Positions 57,001 through 64,000 of a DNA stretch of 64,000 bases are shown in pieces; the first letter of the stretch is position 1, and every line of letters begins with the position of its first letter. Location: NCBI RefSeq assembly GCF_023195895.1, contig NZ_JALPRK010000015.1, positions 1 to 64,000 of the forward strand. Reading direction: 5' to 3'. Origin of the DNA: Paenibacillus mellifer (GTDB taxonomy: Bacteria > Bacillota > Bacilli > Paenibacillales > Paenibacillaceae). The translations under genes were made by a program, and so were the position numbers. The notes under the pieces are model-generated. The model had not been told where the DNA came from. It did not search any database and saw nothing but the letters and a program-made list of their open reading frames with translations.

Positions 57001-58409
57001 ACTTCTCCGGAGAATATCAGCCGGTGGCTCACAATTACACCAAAGTGCTGTTCGGGGAGAAGAATGTTTTCCGCGCGGGTACGATTGGTACAGTGGCAGA
57101 GAAAACGGCGTTTGGCTTCGCGAAGAAATACGAAGAGGAGCATAACAAGAGCTGGCGCGGAGCGGAATTGAACCGCTTGGCGGCGGGATGTACCGGCGTT
57201 AAACGCAGCACCGGACAGCATCCCGGCGGGATTGTTGTCGTTCCGGATTATATCGAAGTTGAGGACATCACTCCGGTCCAATTTCCGGCGGATGATACAG
57301 GGGCGGAATGGAAAACAACACATTTCGATTACCACGCCTTTGACGCTAACTTATTGAAGCTCGATATTCTCGGACACGATGATCCGACCATGATGCGGAT
57401 GCTGCAGGATTTAACCGGAGTTGACCCGCAAACGATCCCGATGAACGATCCGAAAGTCATGAGCATGTTCAACTCAACGGAATCGCTCGGAGTCGCGTCG
57501 GAACAAATCCGCACACCGGTTGCGACCTATGGCATACCGGAAATGGGAACGAAATTCGTTCGTCAGATGCTGGTTGAATCGCAGCCTTCCTCTTTTGCGG
57601 ACTTGCTGCAAATCTCCGGGCTATCACACGGAACAGGGGTATGGCTTGGGAACGCGCAGGAGCTGATCAAGAACGGAACCTGCAACATCAAAACCGTGAT
57701 TGGTTGTCGGGACGATATTATGTTGTTCCTGATCTATAAAGCGGGGATGGATGCCGGACTGGCCTTTAAAATTACGGAGAGCGTTCGTAAGGGTAAAGGG
57801 CTGACGCCGGAATGGATCGAGGAAATGAAGAAATGCAAAGTGCCGCAATGGTACATCGACTCCTGCCTGAAGATCCAATACATGTTCCCGAAGGCCCACG
57901 CCGCCGCTTACGTTATCTCCGCGGTGCGGACCGCTTATTTCAAGTTGTATTATCCGATTGAATATTATGCGACATACTTCTCTGTACGCGGCGAGGATTT
58001 CGATATCGAGCTGTATTGTCAGGGGTATGAGGCGATTTACCGGAAAATTGAAGAAATCGAGCAGAAGGGCTTCCAGGCGCTGCCTAAGGAAAAGAACATG
58101 TTGCCGATTCTGGAGATGGCACTCGAAATGACGGCCCGCGGCTTCCATTTCAAGCCGATCGACCTGTATCGTTCGGACGCCACTAAGTTTATCGTCGATG
58201 GCGATTCGTTGATTCCGCCATTCTCGGCCCTCGCCGGTATCGGGGAGAACGCGGCCAAGAATATCGCCGCCGCGAAGGAGCAAGGCGAGTTTCTGTCGAT
58301 CGAGGACTTCCAGCAGAAATCGAAAGCAAGCAAAACGATCGTCGAGCTTCTGAATTCGATGGGTTGCTTCCGCGGTTTGCCGGAAAGCAACCAGCTGTCC
58401 TTATTTTAA
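54093..58409 (+). CDS. polC: DNA polymerase III PolC (Gram-positive alpha subunit)
   Basis: This 1438-residue replicative polymerase matches B. subtilis PolC (1437). Domains in order: N-terminal domain and OB fold (residues about 1-330), PHP domain starting HLHTSMS near 337, with a DnaQ-type 3'-5' exonuclease inserted (FDIETTG near 425; HNARFDYDF; HRAIDDTLALGE), then the polymerase core with palm and fingers (VGSRGSVGSSVVALFLG, DIDLNFSGEYQ) and tau-binding tail. A Cys-rich zinc-like segment (CLNHECKYSEW ... CPNCGG) lies between. ATG 54093 has GGGGAGAGG upstream. The stop is followed by repeat elements. Confidence 0.98.
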   Translation: MTETQDKRNRLELLMKQADVPASLIDPYFLDGHIEKVEVSRSNREWRVTIQKDTLVPAQAYRTFCLRVRERMEHIAIISFEFHYGSSVSANDIVGEYWSLFLEWVKRQVPSVNGWMARAGFDVDGDTVTVTLGDSMALELARKKQIDKAITAYYETYFALPLRVKLQTGEPDVEAFEEFQQRIVEEEREVIQQMMESITVEAPPEEVEGEVIKLQIGNDIKEQPVPIQQVQDEEKKITIQGTIFGLDRKELRNGNTLFVFFLTDFSDSLQLKLFAKNKEDLKVMGQLANGKWIKARGKVEMDRFMPVPELVMIPSELCEVSAPPGRKDNAPEKRVEFHLHTSMSTMDAVTPIGDYVKMAAKWGHKAIAVTDHGGVQSYPDAAKAAKKNGIKMIYGVEANVVNDNVAVVLNPRGDDLKTATYIVFDIETTGLSVTQNKIIEIAAVKMQEGKEIDRYATFVNPHERIPYHIQQLTNINDDMVKDAPDVEPVLKRFVEFAGDAILVAHNARFDYDFVNAKLKELGLPMMENPVLDTLELSRMLFPSMKNHRLNTLAAKYKVSLENHHRAIDDTLALGEILIGLLDDAAKIEGYKSLDRLNDKVGKDLSNSRPFHCGIYALNPVGKKNLFKLISMSHTEYFKRVPCIPKSKLVEMRGGLLILSGCEKGEFFETVLNKSVEEAEAVAEFYDVLEIQPLTMYMHLVEKGLVGSTEELETAIRKVVEIGMKLDRPVVATGNVHYLDPKDKLYRDITIHGITGFSPLKDIRKPDAHFRTTEEMLEEFAFLGKEKAFEVVVTNTAALADRFEELELFPDKLFTPIIEGADEEIRRTCYDTAKSVYGEDLPEVIIKRLEKELEPIIKYGFSANYLISERLVKKSNQDGYLVGSRGSVGSSVVALFLGISEVNPLPAHYICLNHECKYSEWFLDGSVPSGFDLPDKNCPNCGGKLKGEGQDIPFETFLGFKGDKVPDIDLNFSGEYQPVAHNYTKVLFGEKNVFRAGTIGTVAEKTAFGFAKKYEEEHNKSWRGAELNRLAAGCTGVKRSTGQHPGGIVVVPDYIEVEDITPVQFPADDTGAEWKTTHFDYHAFDANLLKLDILGHDDPTMMRMLQDLTGVDPQTIPMNDPKVMSMFNSTESLGVASEQIRTPVATYGIPEMGTKFVRQMLVESQPSSFADLLQISGLSHGTGVWLGNAQELIKNGTCNIKTVIGCRDDIMLFLIYKAGMDAGLAFKITESVRKGKGLTPEWIEEMKKCKVPQWYIDSCLKIQYMFPKAHAAAYVISAVRTAYFKLYYPIEYYATYFSVRGEDFDIELYCQGYEAIYRKIEEIEQKGFQALPKEKNMLPILEMALEMTARGFHFKPIDLYRSDATKFIVDGDSLIPPFSALAGIGENAAKNIAAAKEQGEFLSIEDFQQKSKASKTIVELLNSMGCFRGLPESNQLSLF

Positions 58410-58414
58410 TTTTA

Positions 58415-58444
58415 CTTCGTGATCCGAAGTTTGGCTTTTTAAAC
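58415..58444. repeat. Isolated right end of the terminal-inverted-repeat element
   Basis: These 30 bp repeat the right end of the following copies (CTTCGTGATCCGAAGTTTGG, then CTTTTTAAAC), without the body. It marks the first unit of a tandem array with 186-bp period. Confidence 0.8.
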
Positions 58445-58460
58445 ATCCTATACAATCAAG

Positions 58461-58630
58461 GTTTAAAAAGACAGGTTTGGAGCGCCAAGAAGGTTGGATG
58501 AAGCCAGGGACTGAGTAGCGGAACGTACGTATTGGGTACGTGAGCAACGGAAGGCCCGGGTGAATTCAAGATTCGCCGCCGAATAAACTTCTGGTATCCG
58601 CTTCGTGATCCGAAGTTTGGCTTTTTAAAC
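58461..58630 (-). repeat. 170-bp terminal-inverted-repeat element, tandem copy 1
   Basis: Starts GTTTAAAAAG and ends CTTTTTAAAC, a perfect 10-bp terminal inverted repeat. The body has GGGACTGAGTAGCGGAACGT and GAGCAACGGAAGGCCCGG. In reverse complement it aligns with the element at 59438-59607. It encodes no plausible protein. A 16-bp spacer separates it from the next copy. Confidence 0.88.
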
Positions 58631-58646
58631 ATCCTATACAATCAAG

Positions 58647-58815
58647 GTTTAAAAAGACAGGTTTGGAGCGCCAAGAAGGTTGGATGAAGCCAGGGACTGA
58701 GTAGCGGAACGTACGTATTGGGTACGTGAGCAACGGAAGGCCCGGGTGAATTCAAGATTCGCCGCCGAATAAACGCCTAGTATCCGCGTCGCGATCCGAA
58801 GATGGCTTTTTAAAC
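58647..58815 (-). repeat. 169-bp terminal-inverted-repeat element, tandem copy 2
   Basis: Identical to copy 1 from the left end through GCCGCCGAATAAAC; with the shared flanks about 174 bp are identical between the two 186-bp units. The right end has diverged (GCGTCGCGATCCGAAGATGG), which shows the array arose by unequal duplication rather than two insertions. Confidence 0.88.
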
Positions 58816-58841
58816 ATCCTTACACAGTAAAGGTGTTTTAC

Positions 58842-58870
58842 TTGTCACTCAGTATGTACTATGTTATAAT
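58842..58870 (+). promoter_or_regulatory. Strong SigA-type promoter of the rimP-nusA-infB operon
   Basis: TTGTCA, 17 bp, TATAAT is close to perfect. It lies just downstream of the tandem repeats. Predicted start near 58877, leader about 95 nt. Confidence 0.9.
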
Positions 58871-58902
58871 TTTTTTGGCAATCATGAAGATAGAACCGTT
58901 GT

Positions 58903-58930
58903 TTAAAGAGTGGGGAAACCCACTCTTTAA
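58903..58930 (+). promoter_or_regulatory. Perfect 12-bp hairpin with GAAA loop in the rimP leader
   Basis: TTAAAGAGTGGG and CCCACTCTTTAA pair around GAAA, a GNRA-type tetraloop. Only short T runs follow, so it may be an attenuator, a NusA- or protein-binding structure, or an mRNA stabiliser. nusA is the second gene of this operon, which makes feedback control conceivable. Confidence 0.6.
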
Positions 58931-58971
58931 TCTTTGGTATATAGGATTGAATTATTGGAGGTAATGTACGC

Positions 58972-59433
58972 TTGAGCACACCAAAGATCAAAGCGACCGT
59001 TGAACAAATGGTCACGCCTTATTTGGAGGAGAACGGCTTTGAACTGGTTGACGTGGAATACGTCAAGGAGGGGAGCAACTGGTTCCTCCGCGTATTCGTC
59101 GACAAAGACGGCGGCATCGATATCGATGACTGCGGCCGGATCAGCGAATACCTTAGCGAGAAGCTCGACGCGAATGATCCAATTCCGTCGGCTTATTTTC
59201 TAGAAGTGTCTTCGCCGGGAGCGGAACGTCCGCTGAAGAAAGCCGAGGATGTATCCAAGGCGGTCGGTAAAGACGTATTTGTTACTACATACGAACCGGT
59301 AGACGGCCTGAAAGAATTTGAAGGCCGACTTCTTTCCTTCGAGGACGGCGATATGGTCGTCGAAGTTGGGAAGAAGCGTCACGCCATTCCATATAGCAAA
59401 GTCGCCAGCGCAAGATTGGCCATTATTTTCTAG
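58972..59433 (+). CDS. rimP: Ribosome maturation factor RimP
   Basis: This 153-residue protein is needed for 30S assembly. It has the two-domain RimP pattern: [24 protein letters not shown] near residue 11, [21 protein letters not shown] near 43 and [11 protein letters not shown] near 80. It starts with TTG after TTGGAGGT. Repeat elements in opposite orientations lie upstream and downstream. Confidence 0.95.
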   Translation: MSTPKIKATVEQMVTPYLEENGFELVDVEYVKEGSNWFLRVFVDKDGGIDIDDCGRISEYLSEKLDANDPIPSAYFLEVSSPGAERPLKKAEDVSKAVGKDVFVTTYEPVDGLKEFEGRLLSFEDGDMVVEVGKKRHAIPYSKVASARLAIIF

Positions 59434-59437
59434 AAGT

Positions 59438-59607
59438 AGTTCAAAAAGTCATCTTTTGATTACGAAGCTGGTTGAGAAGCGGATTCGACATCGAATTTTG
59501 AATTCAGGCGGGCCTTCCGTTGCTCACGTACCCCAAACGTACGCTGCGCTACTCAGTCCCTAGCTTCATCCGACCTTCTCGGTGCTCCAAACCTGACTTT
59601 TTGAGTT
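59438..59607 (+). repeat. 170-bp terminal-inverted-repeat element between rimP and nusA
   Basis: Left end AGTTCAAAAAGTC and right end GACTTTTTGAGTT are near-perfect inverted repeats. The body has GGCCTTCCGTTGCTCACGTA and CGCTACTCAGTCCCTAGCTT, the reverse complement of the polC-rimP copies with substitutions. It lies inside the operon, 5 bp after rimP and about 50 bp before nusA, so it is transcribed and could fold into a long hairpin. A frame through it fuses to nusA but lacks support. Confidence 0.88.
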
Positions 59608-59657
59608 TTACTATTAGCGTGACCTACGGGAATTATGAAAGGGGGAACTCGAGGCAA

Positions 59658-60755
59658 ATGAGCATGGATTTTATCGAAGCCTTGAATGAATTGGAAAGGG
59701 ACAAAGGGATCAGCAAGGATATTTTGTTCGAAGCGATCGAAGCGGCGCTGATTTCTAGCTACAAGCGCAACTTTAATACAGCGCAAAACGTGCGTGTGGA
59801 TATGAATCGCCATACCGGCGCGATTAAAGTGTACGCCCGCAAGCTCGTAGTTGAGGAGGTCCTCGACCCGCGCACAGAAATTTCGCTGCCTGCGGCACGC
59901 GAGATTAATCCGAACTATCATCTCGACGACATTACTGAAATCGAGGTAACTCCTCGCGACTTCGGCCGAATTGCGGCGCAAACCGCCAAACAGGTCGTCA
60001 CGCAGCGCATTCGCGAAGCGGAACGCGGACTTATCTATAATGCGTTCGTAGAGAAGGAAGAGGACATTGTTACCGGGATCGTGCAACGCCAGGATTTGCG
60101 TAATATTTACGTCGATCTCGGCAAGATCGAAGCCCATTTACCGCTGAATGAATTGATGCCGAACGAGAAGTTCAAGCACGGCGACCGGATTAAAGCGTAC
60201 ATTACCAAAGTGGAAAACACGACGAAAGGACCGCAAATCTTGCTGTCCCGTACGCATCCGGGCTTACTGAAGCGTTTGTTCGAGCTGGAGGTTCCGGAAA
60301 TTTTCGATGGTGTGGTGGAGATTCGTTCTGTGGCCCGCGAAGCCGGCTTCCGTTCCAAGATTGCCGTATTCTCGCGCAACAGCGAAGTTGATCCTGTCGG
60401 CTCTTGCGTAGGTCCGAAAGGCACACGCGTGCAAACCATTGTGAATGAGCTTCGCGGAGAGAAGATTGACATTGTTCGTTATTCAGAGAGCGTCGAGGAG
60501 TATGTGGCGAACGCGCTGAGCCCATCCAAAGTGCTCGAGGTTCAGGTGTTTGAGGCGGAAAAGATGGCTCGCGTGATTGTGCCGGATTACCAGCTGTCGC
60601 TAGCGATTGGGATCAAAGGACAGAACGCTCGCCTCGCCGCTAAATTAACCGGTTGGAAAATCGACATTAAGAGCGAAACCCAAGCGGAAGAGGAATTCGG
60701 TAGAGAAAAAACCGATCTAGGCGAAATGCCTCAGGATTCCATCTCCGTGGACTAA
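59658..60755 (+). CDS. nusA: Transcription termination/antitermination factor NusA
   Basis: This 365-residue factor binds RNA polymerase and promotes pausing and termination. It has the N-terminal domain ([36 protein letters not shown]), S1 domain ([23 protein letters not shown]) and two KH domains ([40 protein letters not shown]). No C-terminal acidic repeats, as usual in Bacillota. Start ATG 59658, with GGGGG and GAGG upstream; ATG 59664 is a possible alternative. Confidence 0.96.
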   Translation: MSMDFIEALNELERDKGISKDILFEAIEAALISSYKRNFNTAQNVRVDMNRHTGAIKVYARKLVVEEVLDPRTEISLPAAREINPNYHLDDITEIEVTPRDFGRIAAQTAKQVVTQRIREAERGLIYNAFVEKEEDIVTGIVQRQDLRNIYVDLGKIEAHLPLNELMPNEKFKHGDRIKAYITKVENTTKGPQILLSRTHPGLLKRLFELEVPEIFDGVVEIRSVAREAGFRSKIAVFSRNSEVDPVGSCVGPKGTRVQTIVNELRGEKIDIVRYSESVEEYVANALSPSKVLEVQVFEAEKMARVIVPDYQLSLAIGIKGQNARLAAKLTGWKIDIKSETQAEEEFGREKTDLGEMPQDSISVD

Positions 60756-60770
60756 CGGGAGGTGGCATGG

Positions 60771-61091
60771 ATGAAACAAAGAAAATTACCGCTGCGCAAA
60801 TGCGTGGCATGCCAGGAAATGATGCCCAAGAAGACGCTGATCCGCATCGTGCGATCTCCGGAGGGTGAAGTATCCATCGACCTGACAGGCAAAAAGTCGG
60901 GCCGAGGCGCTTATCTTTGCGGGAAAACGGCCTGTTTCAAGCTTGCCCACAAATCGAGAGCGCTTGACCGTGCTTTGAAAGCTCCGGTCGGAGCCGAGGT
61001 TTATGAGCAGCTGGCTCGCGATTTCCTGGCTGTGGAGGATGAATTCCTCGCCGCTCAGGCGCGGGCGGAGGAAGAGGACGAAGATGAATAA
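60771..61091 (+). CDS. rnpM: RNase P modulator RnpM (YlxR)
   Basis: This 106-residue YlxR-fold protein has the conserved LRKCVACQEMMPKKTLIRIVRSPEG and GRGAYLCGKTACF with its conserved cysteines. B. subtilis YlxR (RnpM) binds RNase P RNA. ATG 60771 has GGGAGG eight bases upstream. An acidic tail (AEEEDEDE) overlaps the next gene's start. Confidence 0.93.
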   Translation: MKQRKLPLRKCVACQEMMPKKTLIRIVRSPEGEVSIDLTGKKSGRGAYLCGKTACFKLAHKSRALDRALKAPVGAEVYEQLARDFLAVEDEFLAAQARAEEEDEDE

Positions 61092-61413
61092 GGCCCAGCC
61101 GTTGTCCGGACTAGGCCTCGCGATGCGGGCGGGTAAACTGGTGACAGGCGACGAAATCGTCCTGAAAGCGATTCGATCGGGAGAAGCTAAGCTGGTGATC
61201 GTTGCAGGGGATGCTTCAGCCAATACGCAGAAGAAATTCCGCGACAAATGCGGGACCTACAAGATCCCGCTCATGATTGGTTTCGACCGGGAAACGCTCG
61301 GGGGGAGCGTCGGCAAGCCGGAACGGGTCGTTCTGGCTCTCATCGATCAGGGTTTTGCCGAGATGATACGCAAAGCGATCTTGAAAACATCGGAGGTGGA
61401 GTATATTGAGTAA
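61084..61413 (+). CDS. rplGA: L7Ae-family ribosomal protein YlxQ
   Basis: This 109-residue protein has the L7Ae/L30e/S12e/Gadd45 fold pattern: [38 protein letters not shown] and the C-terminal [16 protein letters not shown]-like end. Homologues bind kink-turn RNA; the target here is not known. ATG overlaps the rnpM stop by eight bases, and it overlaps infB in turn. Confidence 0.92.
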   Translation: MNKAQPLSGLGLAMRAGKLVTGDEIVLKAIRSGEAKLVIVAGDASANTQKKFRDKCGTYKIPLMIGFDRETLGGSVGKPERVVLALIDQGFAEMIRKAILKTSEVEYIE

Positions 61414-64000
61414 ACAAGAAAAACAAGATAAGCTCAGGGTGTACGAATACGCCAAATCGCTCAACATGAGCAGTAAAGAAATTATTACGATTCTTAAGCG
61501 TCTTAATATCCCGGTCAACAATCACATGAGCGTGATGGAGAATGATACCGTCGGCCGTGTGGAACAGTTTTTCAAGGATATTAAGAGCAATGCGGCAGCG
61601 AAACGAGAAAACTCGGGACGTAACGATTCTCCTGCCAAATCGCCGGCACCGGCTTCCGCAGGAGGAAGCCAAACACCGAAAGCCTCATCCGGAGAACCTT
61701 CCGGTCATCGCGGAGATCATGGACGCCAAGTACAGAGCAGCACGAACGCACCCGTTAAAAACCAAAATCAACAGGAAAAGCAGGTAAGCATGAATAATAA
61801 ACCAAAAACAAACCAAAACAATACAAACGGCAGCACAGCTGTCCAGGAAAGATCGAGCCGTCCGACCGGCGGTAATCATCAAAACTCTCGTCCGCAAGGC
61901 CAAGGCGGGGGGAACTCATCTGGCGCAAACCGGAGCCCGCAAGGTAACCGGGGACCGGGTCAAGGCGGCCAGCCTCGCAACGATGGCGGACAACGCCAAG
62001 GTCAAGGTCAAGGCGGTGGTGGAAATCGCGGACCGCAGCAGCAAAACCGCAGCTTTACGCCAAGCAATAACAATAATGGCGGCGGGAACAGCGGAGGCCA
62101 GCGCCAAGGCCAAGGTCAAGGCCAGGGGCAAGGTCAGAGAAGAGGAAATAACAATAACAACAATAATGGCGGCAGAAACCAAAGAGGTTTCGATGATAAC
62201 CGAAATGGCGCCAATTTTAGAAATAACCGAGGCGGCAAGGGCGGACGCGGAAGAGGTCCACAGCAACCACCACGTGAGAAGATCGACAATACACCGAAGA
62301 AGATTATTGTTCGCGGTACGATGACGGTTGGCGAAACCGCCAAATTGCTGCATAAGGACGCTTCCGAGGTCATCAAGAAGCTGATCTTGCTGGGTGTGAT
62401 GGCGACGATCAACCAAGAGCTCGACATCGATACGATCCTACTGCTCGCAGGGGACTTCGGCGTTGAAGTTGAAGTGAAAATTCCGGTTGAAGATGATCGT
62501 TTTGAAACGATGGAAGAGGTTGACGACGAAGCGGATCTGAAGGATCGTCCGCCTGTCGTAACGATCATGGGTCACGTCGACCATGGTAAAACAACTTTGC
62601 TTGACGCGATTCGTTCGACGAACGTGACCGGCGGCGAAGCCGGCGGGATCACGCAGCACATCGGGGCTTACCAAGTTGAGATCAACAACAAGAAGATCAC
62701 GTTCCTGGATACTCCGGGTCACGAAGCGTTTACGGCGATGCGTGCTCGCGGAGCGCAGCTGACAGATATTACGATCATCGTGGTTGCCGCAGATGACGGT
62801 GTCATGCCGCAGACGGTTGAGGCAGTGAACCATGCGAAGGCAGCAGGATTGCCAATCATCGTAGCTGTCAACAAAATCGACAAACCTGACGCCAATCCGG
62901 ATAAAGTGAAGCAAGAATTGACAGAATATGAGCTTGTACCGGAAGAATGGGGCGGCGATACGATTTTCGTCAACGTCTCTGCGAAGCAAAAGCTCGGTTT
63001 AGAAGGCTTGCTTGAAATGATTCTGCTGGTAGCGGAAGTCAACGAGTATAAAGCCAATCCGGACAAACGCGCTCGGGGTGCAGTCATTGAAGCTGAGCTC
63101 GATAAATCCCGCGGTCCGGTAGCCCGCGTGTTGGTTCAGCACGGGACGTTGAAGGTTGGCGACGCCTTCGTCGCAGGGAATTGCTTCGGCCGTGTCCGTG
63201 CGATGGTTAATGACCGCGGACGCCGTTTGAAGGAAGCAGGACCATCGACGCCGGTGGAAATTACTGGTCTGAACGAAGTGCCGCAAGCCGGTGATCCGTT
63301 TATGGTATTCGAAGACGAACGTAAGGCTCGTTCGATCGCCGATAAACGCGCAATTACGCAGCGTCAGTCCGATCTGGGCTCGAATACGCGCGTCACACTG
63401 GATGATCTGTTCCGCCATATCAAGGAAGGCGAGATTAAAGATCTGAACGTGATCATTAAAGCGGACGTACAGGGTTCGGTTGAAGCGCTCAAAGGCGCGC
63501 TTGAGAAAATCGAAGTCGAAGGGGTTCGCGTCAAGATCATTCACAGCGGGGCCGGTGCCATTACCGAATCCGATATTATTTTGGCTGCGGCTTCGAACGC
63601 GATTGTGATCGGCTTCAACGTTCGTCCGGACAACCAAACCAAAGCGACAGCGGAGCAAGAGAAGGTCGATATTCGATTACATCGCGTCATTTACAACGCA
63701 ATCGAAGAGATCGAGCAAGCGATGAAAGGGATGCTTGATCCGGTTTACAAGGAAACCGTTATCGGCCACGCTGAAGTACGTAATACGTTCAAGATCAGCA
63801 AGGTCGGAACGATCGCGGGCTGTATGGTGACTTCCGGTAAAATTACCCGTTCCGCGGAAATGCGTTTGGTTCGCGACGGGATCGTGGTATACGAAGGCAA
63901 GATTGATTCTCTGAAACGTTTCAAGGACGACGCTAAGGAAGTCGCCCAAGGTTACGAGTGCGGGATTACCCTGGACAATTACAATGACCTTAAAGAAGGC
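61406..64000 (+). CDS. infB: Translation initiation factor IF-2 (3' partial)
   Basis: The frame runs 865 codons to the right edge without a stop; roughly 20 residues are probably missing. An N-terminal IF2-N domain ([30 protein letters not shown]) is followed by a disordered Gly/Gln/Asn-rich linker (about residues 60-290) with QGQGQGQ tracts and poly-Asn, a second IF2-N domain, and the GTPase: G1 GHVDHGKT at 389-396, G3 [17 protein letters not shown]4 NKID. Domains II-IV follow. The start is TTG with CGGAGGTGG upstream, overlapping YlxQ by eight bases. Confidence 0.97.
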   Translation, partial: MSKQEKQDKLRVYEYAKSLNMSSKEIITILKRLNIPVNNHMSVMENDTVGRVEQFFKDIKSNAAAKRENSGRNDSPAKSPAPASAGGSQTPKASSGEPSGHRGDHGRQVQSSTNAPVKNQNQQEKQVSMNNKPKTNQNNTNGSTAVQERSSRPTGGNHQNSRPQGQGGGNSSGANRSPQGNRGPGQGGQPRNDGGQRQGQGQGGGGNRGPQQQNRSFTPSNNNNGGGNSGGQRQGQGQGQGQGQRRGNNNNNNNGGRNQRGFDDNRNGANFRNNRGGKGGRGRGPQQPPREKIDNTPKKIIVRGTMTVGETAKLLHKDASEVIKKLILLGVMATINQELDIDTILLLAGDFGVEVEVKIPVEDDRFETMEEVDDEADLKDRPPVVTIMGHVDHGKTTLLDAIRSTNVTGGEAGGITQHIGAYQVEINNKKITFLDTPGHEAFTAMRARGAQLTDITIIVVAADDGVMPQTVEAVNHAKAAGLPIIVAVNKIDKPDANPDKVKQELTEYELVPEEWGGDTIFVNVSAKQKLGLEGLLEMILLVAEVNEYKANPDKRARGAVIEAELDKSRGPVARVLVQHGTLKVGDAFVAGNCFGRVRAMVNDRGRRLKEAGPSTPVEITGLNEVPQAGDPFMVFEDERKARSIADKRAITQRQSDLGSNTRVTLDDLFRHIKEGEIKDLNVIIKADVQGSVEALKGALEKIEVEGVRVKIIHSGAGAITESDIILAAASNAIVIGFNVRPDNQTKATAEQEKVDIRLHRVIYNAIEEIEQAMKGMLDPVYKETVIGHAEVRNTFKISKVGTIAGCMVTSGKITRSAEMRLVRDGIVVYEGKIDSLKRFKDDAKEVAQGYECGITLDNYNDLKEG

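Noticed and set aside
58189-58641. Two minus-strand frames starting MYRMFKKPNFGSRS
   Set aside because: Both are copies of the tandem repeat read as protein; identical beginnings reflect repeat identity, not a gene family.
58415-58815. Possible CRISPR array
   Set aside because: Units are 186 bp with one 16-bp spacer that is itself repeated; there are no short repeats with unique spacers and no cas genes.
59520-59657. 46-residue N-terminal extension of NusA
   Set aside because: It reads through the 59.4-kb repeat element; NusA homologues start at MSMDFIEAL, where a ribosome binding site is present.
61860-62280. Short tandem repeats in infB suggesting a mobile or satellite element
   Set aside because: They encode the Gly/Gln/Asn-rich linker of IF-2 in frame, which is commonly low-complexity and variable in this protein.

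Overview
The window is a chromosomal stretch of a motile, endospore-former-like member of the Bacillota, most likely Paenibacillus or a close relative. This is inferred from gene order, which follows the Bacillus subtilis ylqG to infB segment almost gene for gene, from a Gram-positive PolC, from strong AGGAGG ribosome binding sites with frequent TTG and GTG starts, and from FliY in place of FliN. No species is claimed. Almost everything lies on the plus strand; only comM is on the minus strand.

Layout. (1) 1-3.1 kb: a partial FliK-like YlqG protein, the FlhB-tail paralogue YlqH, the nuclease-like YraN, and comM facing them. (2) 3.1-5.8 kb: a 570-bp control region with inverted repeats and a possible cre site, then sucCD and a strong terminator. 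(3) 5.9-12.9 kb: dprA, topA, trmFO, hslV and hslU. The xerC/codV gene that sits between trmFO and hslV in Bacillus is missing, and a hairpin-rich GC-rich element occupies the gap. codY is also missing after hslU. (4) 13.3-44.9 kb: one contiguous fla/che operon of about 31.6 kb: rod and MS-ring genes, C-ring and export ATPase genes, hook genes, the switch and CheY, the membrane export gate, FlhF/FlhG, CheB, CheA, CheW, CheC and CheD, sigma-D, and a tail of FapA, a small unknown protein, a SwrB-like protein and a membrane protein with an MltG-type LysM-like domain. A perfect terminator closes it. (5) 45.1-53.9 kb: rpsB, tsf, pyrH, frr, uppS, cdsA, dxr, rseP and proS, covering translation, isoprenoid and phospholipid synthesis and intramembrane proteolysis. 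(6) 54.1-64.0 kb: polC, then the rimP-nusA-rnpM-rplGA-infB cluster, cut off just before the end of infB.

How the genes work together: the operon encodes basal body, type III export apparatus, C-ring, hook, placement proteins (FlhF, FlhG) and a Bacillus-type chemotaxis system that uses CheC, CheD and FliY rather than CheZ. Sigma-D near its end would drive late genes located elsewhere. Translational coupling is pervasive, through ATGA overlaps and short overlaps.

The least explained parts are non-coding or poorly known. A family of terminal-inverted-repeat elements of about 170 bp (or 82 bp when deleted) occurs at three loci, is tandemly duplicated before rimP and flanks rimP in opposite orientations. 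The trmFO-hslV gap holds a hairpin-rich element. The regions before flgB and sucC are dense in palindromes and candidate Spo0A and CcpA sites. Three or four small membrane or unknown proteins lie around sigD. CheB carries a long, extremely GC-rich linker. I did not find a clearly novel defence, mobile or biosynthetic system; most of the window is conserved core genome.
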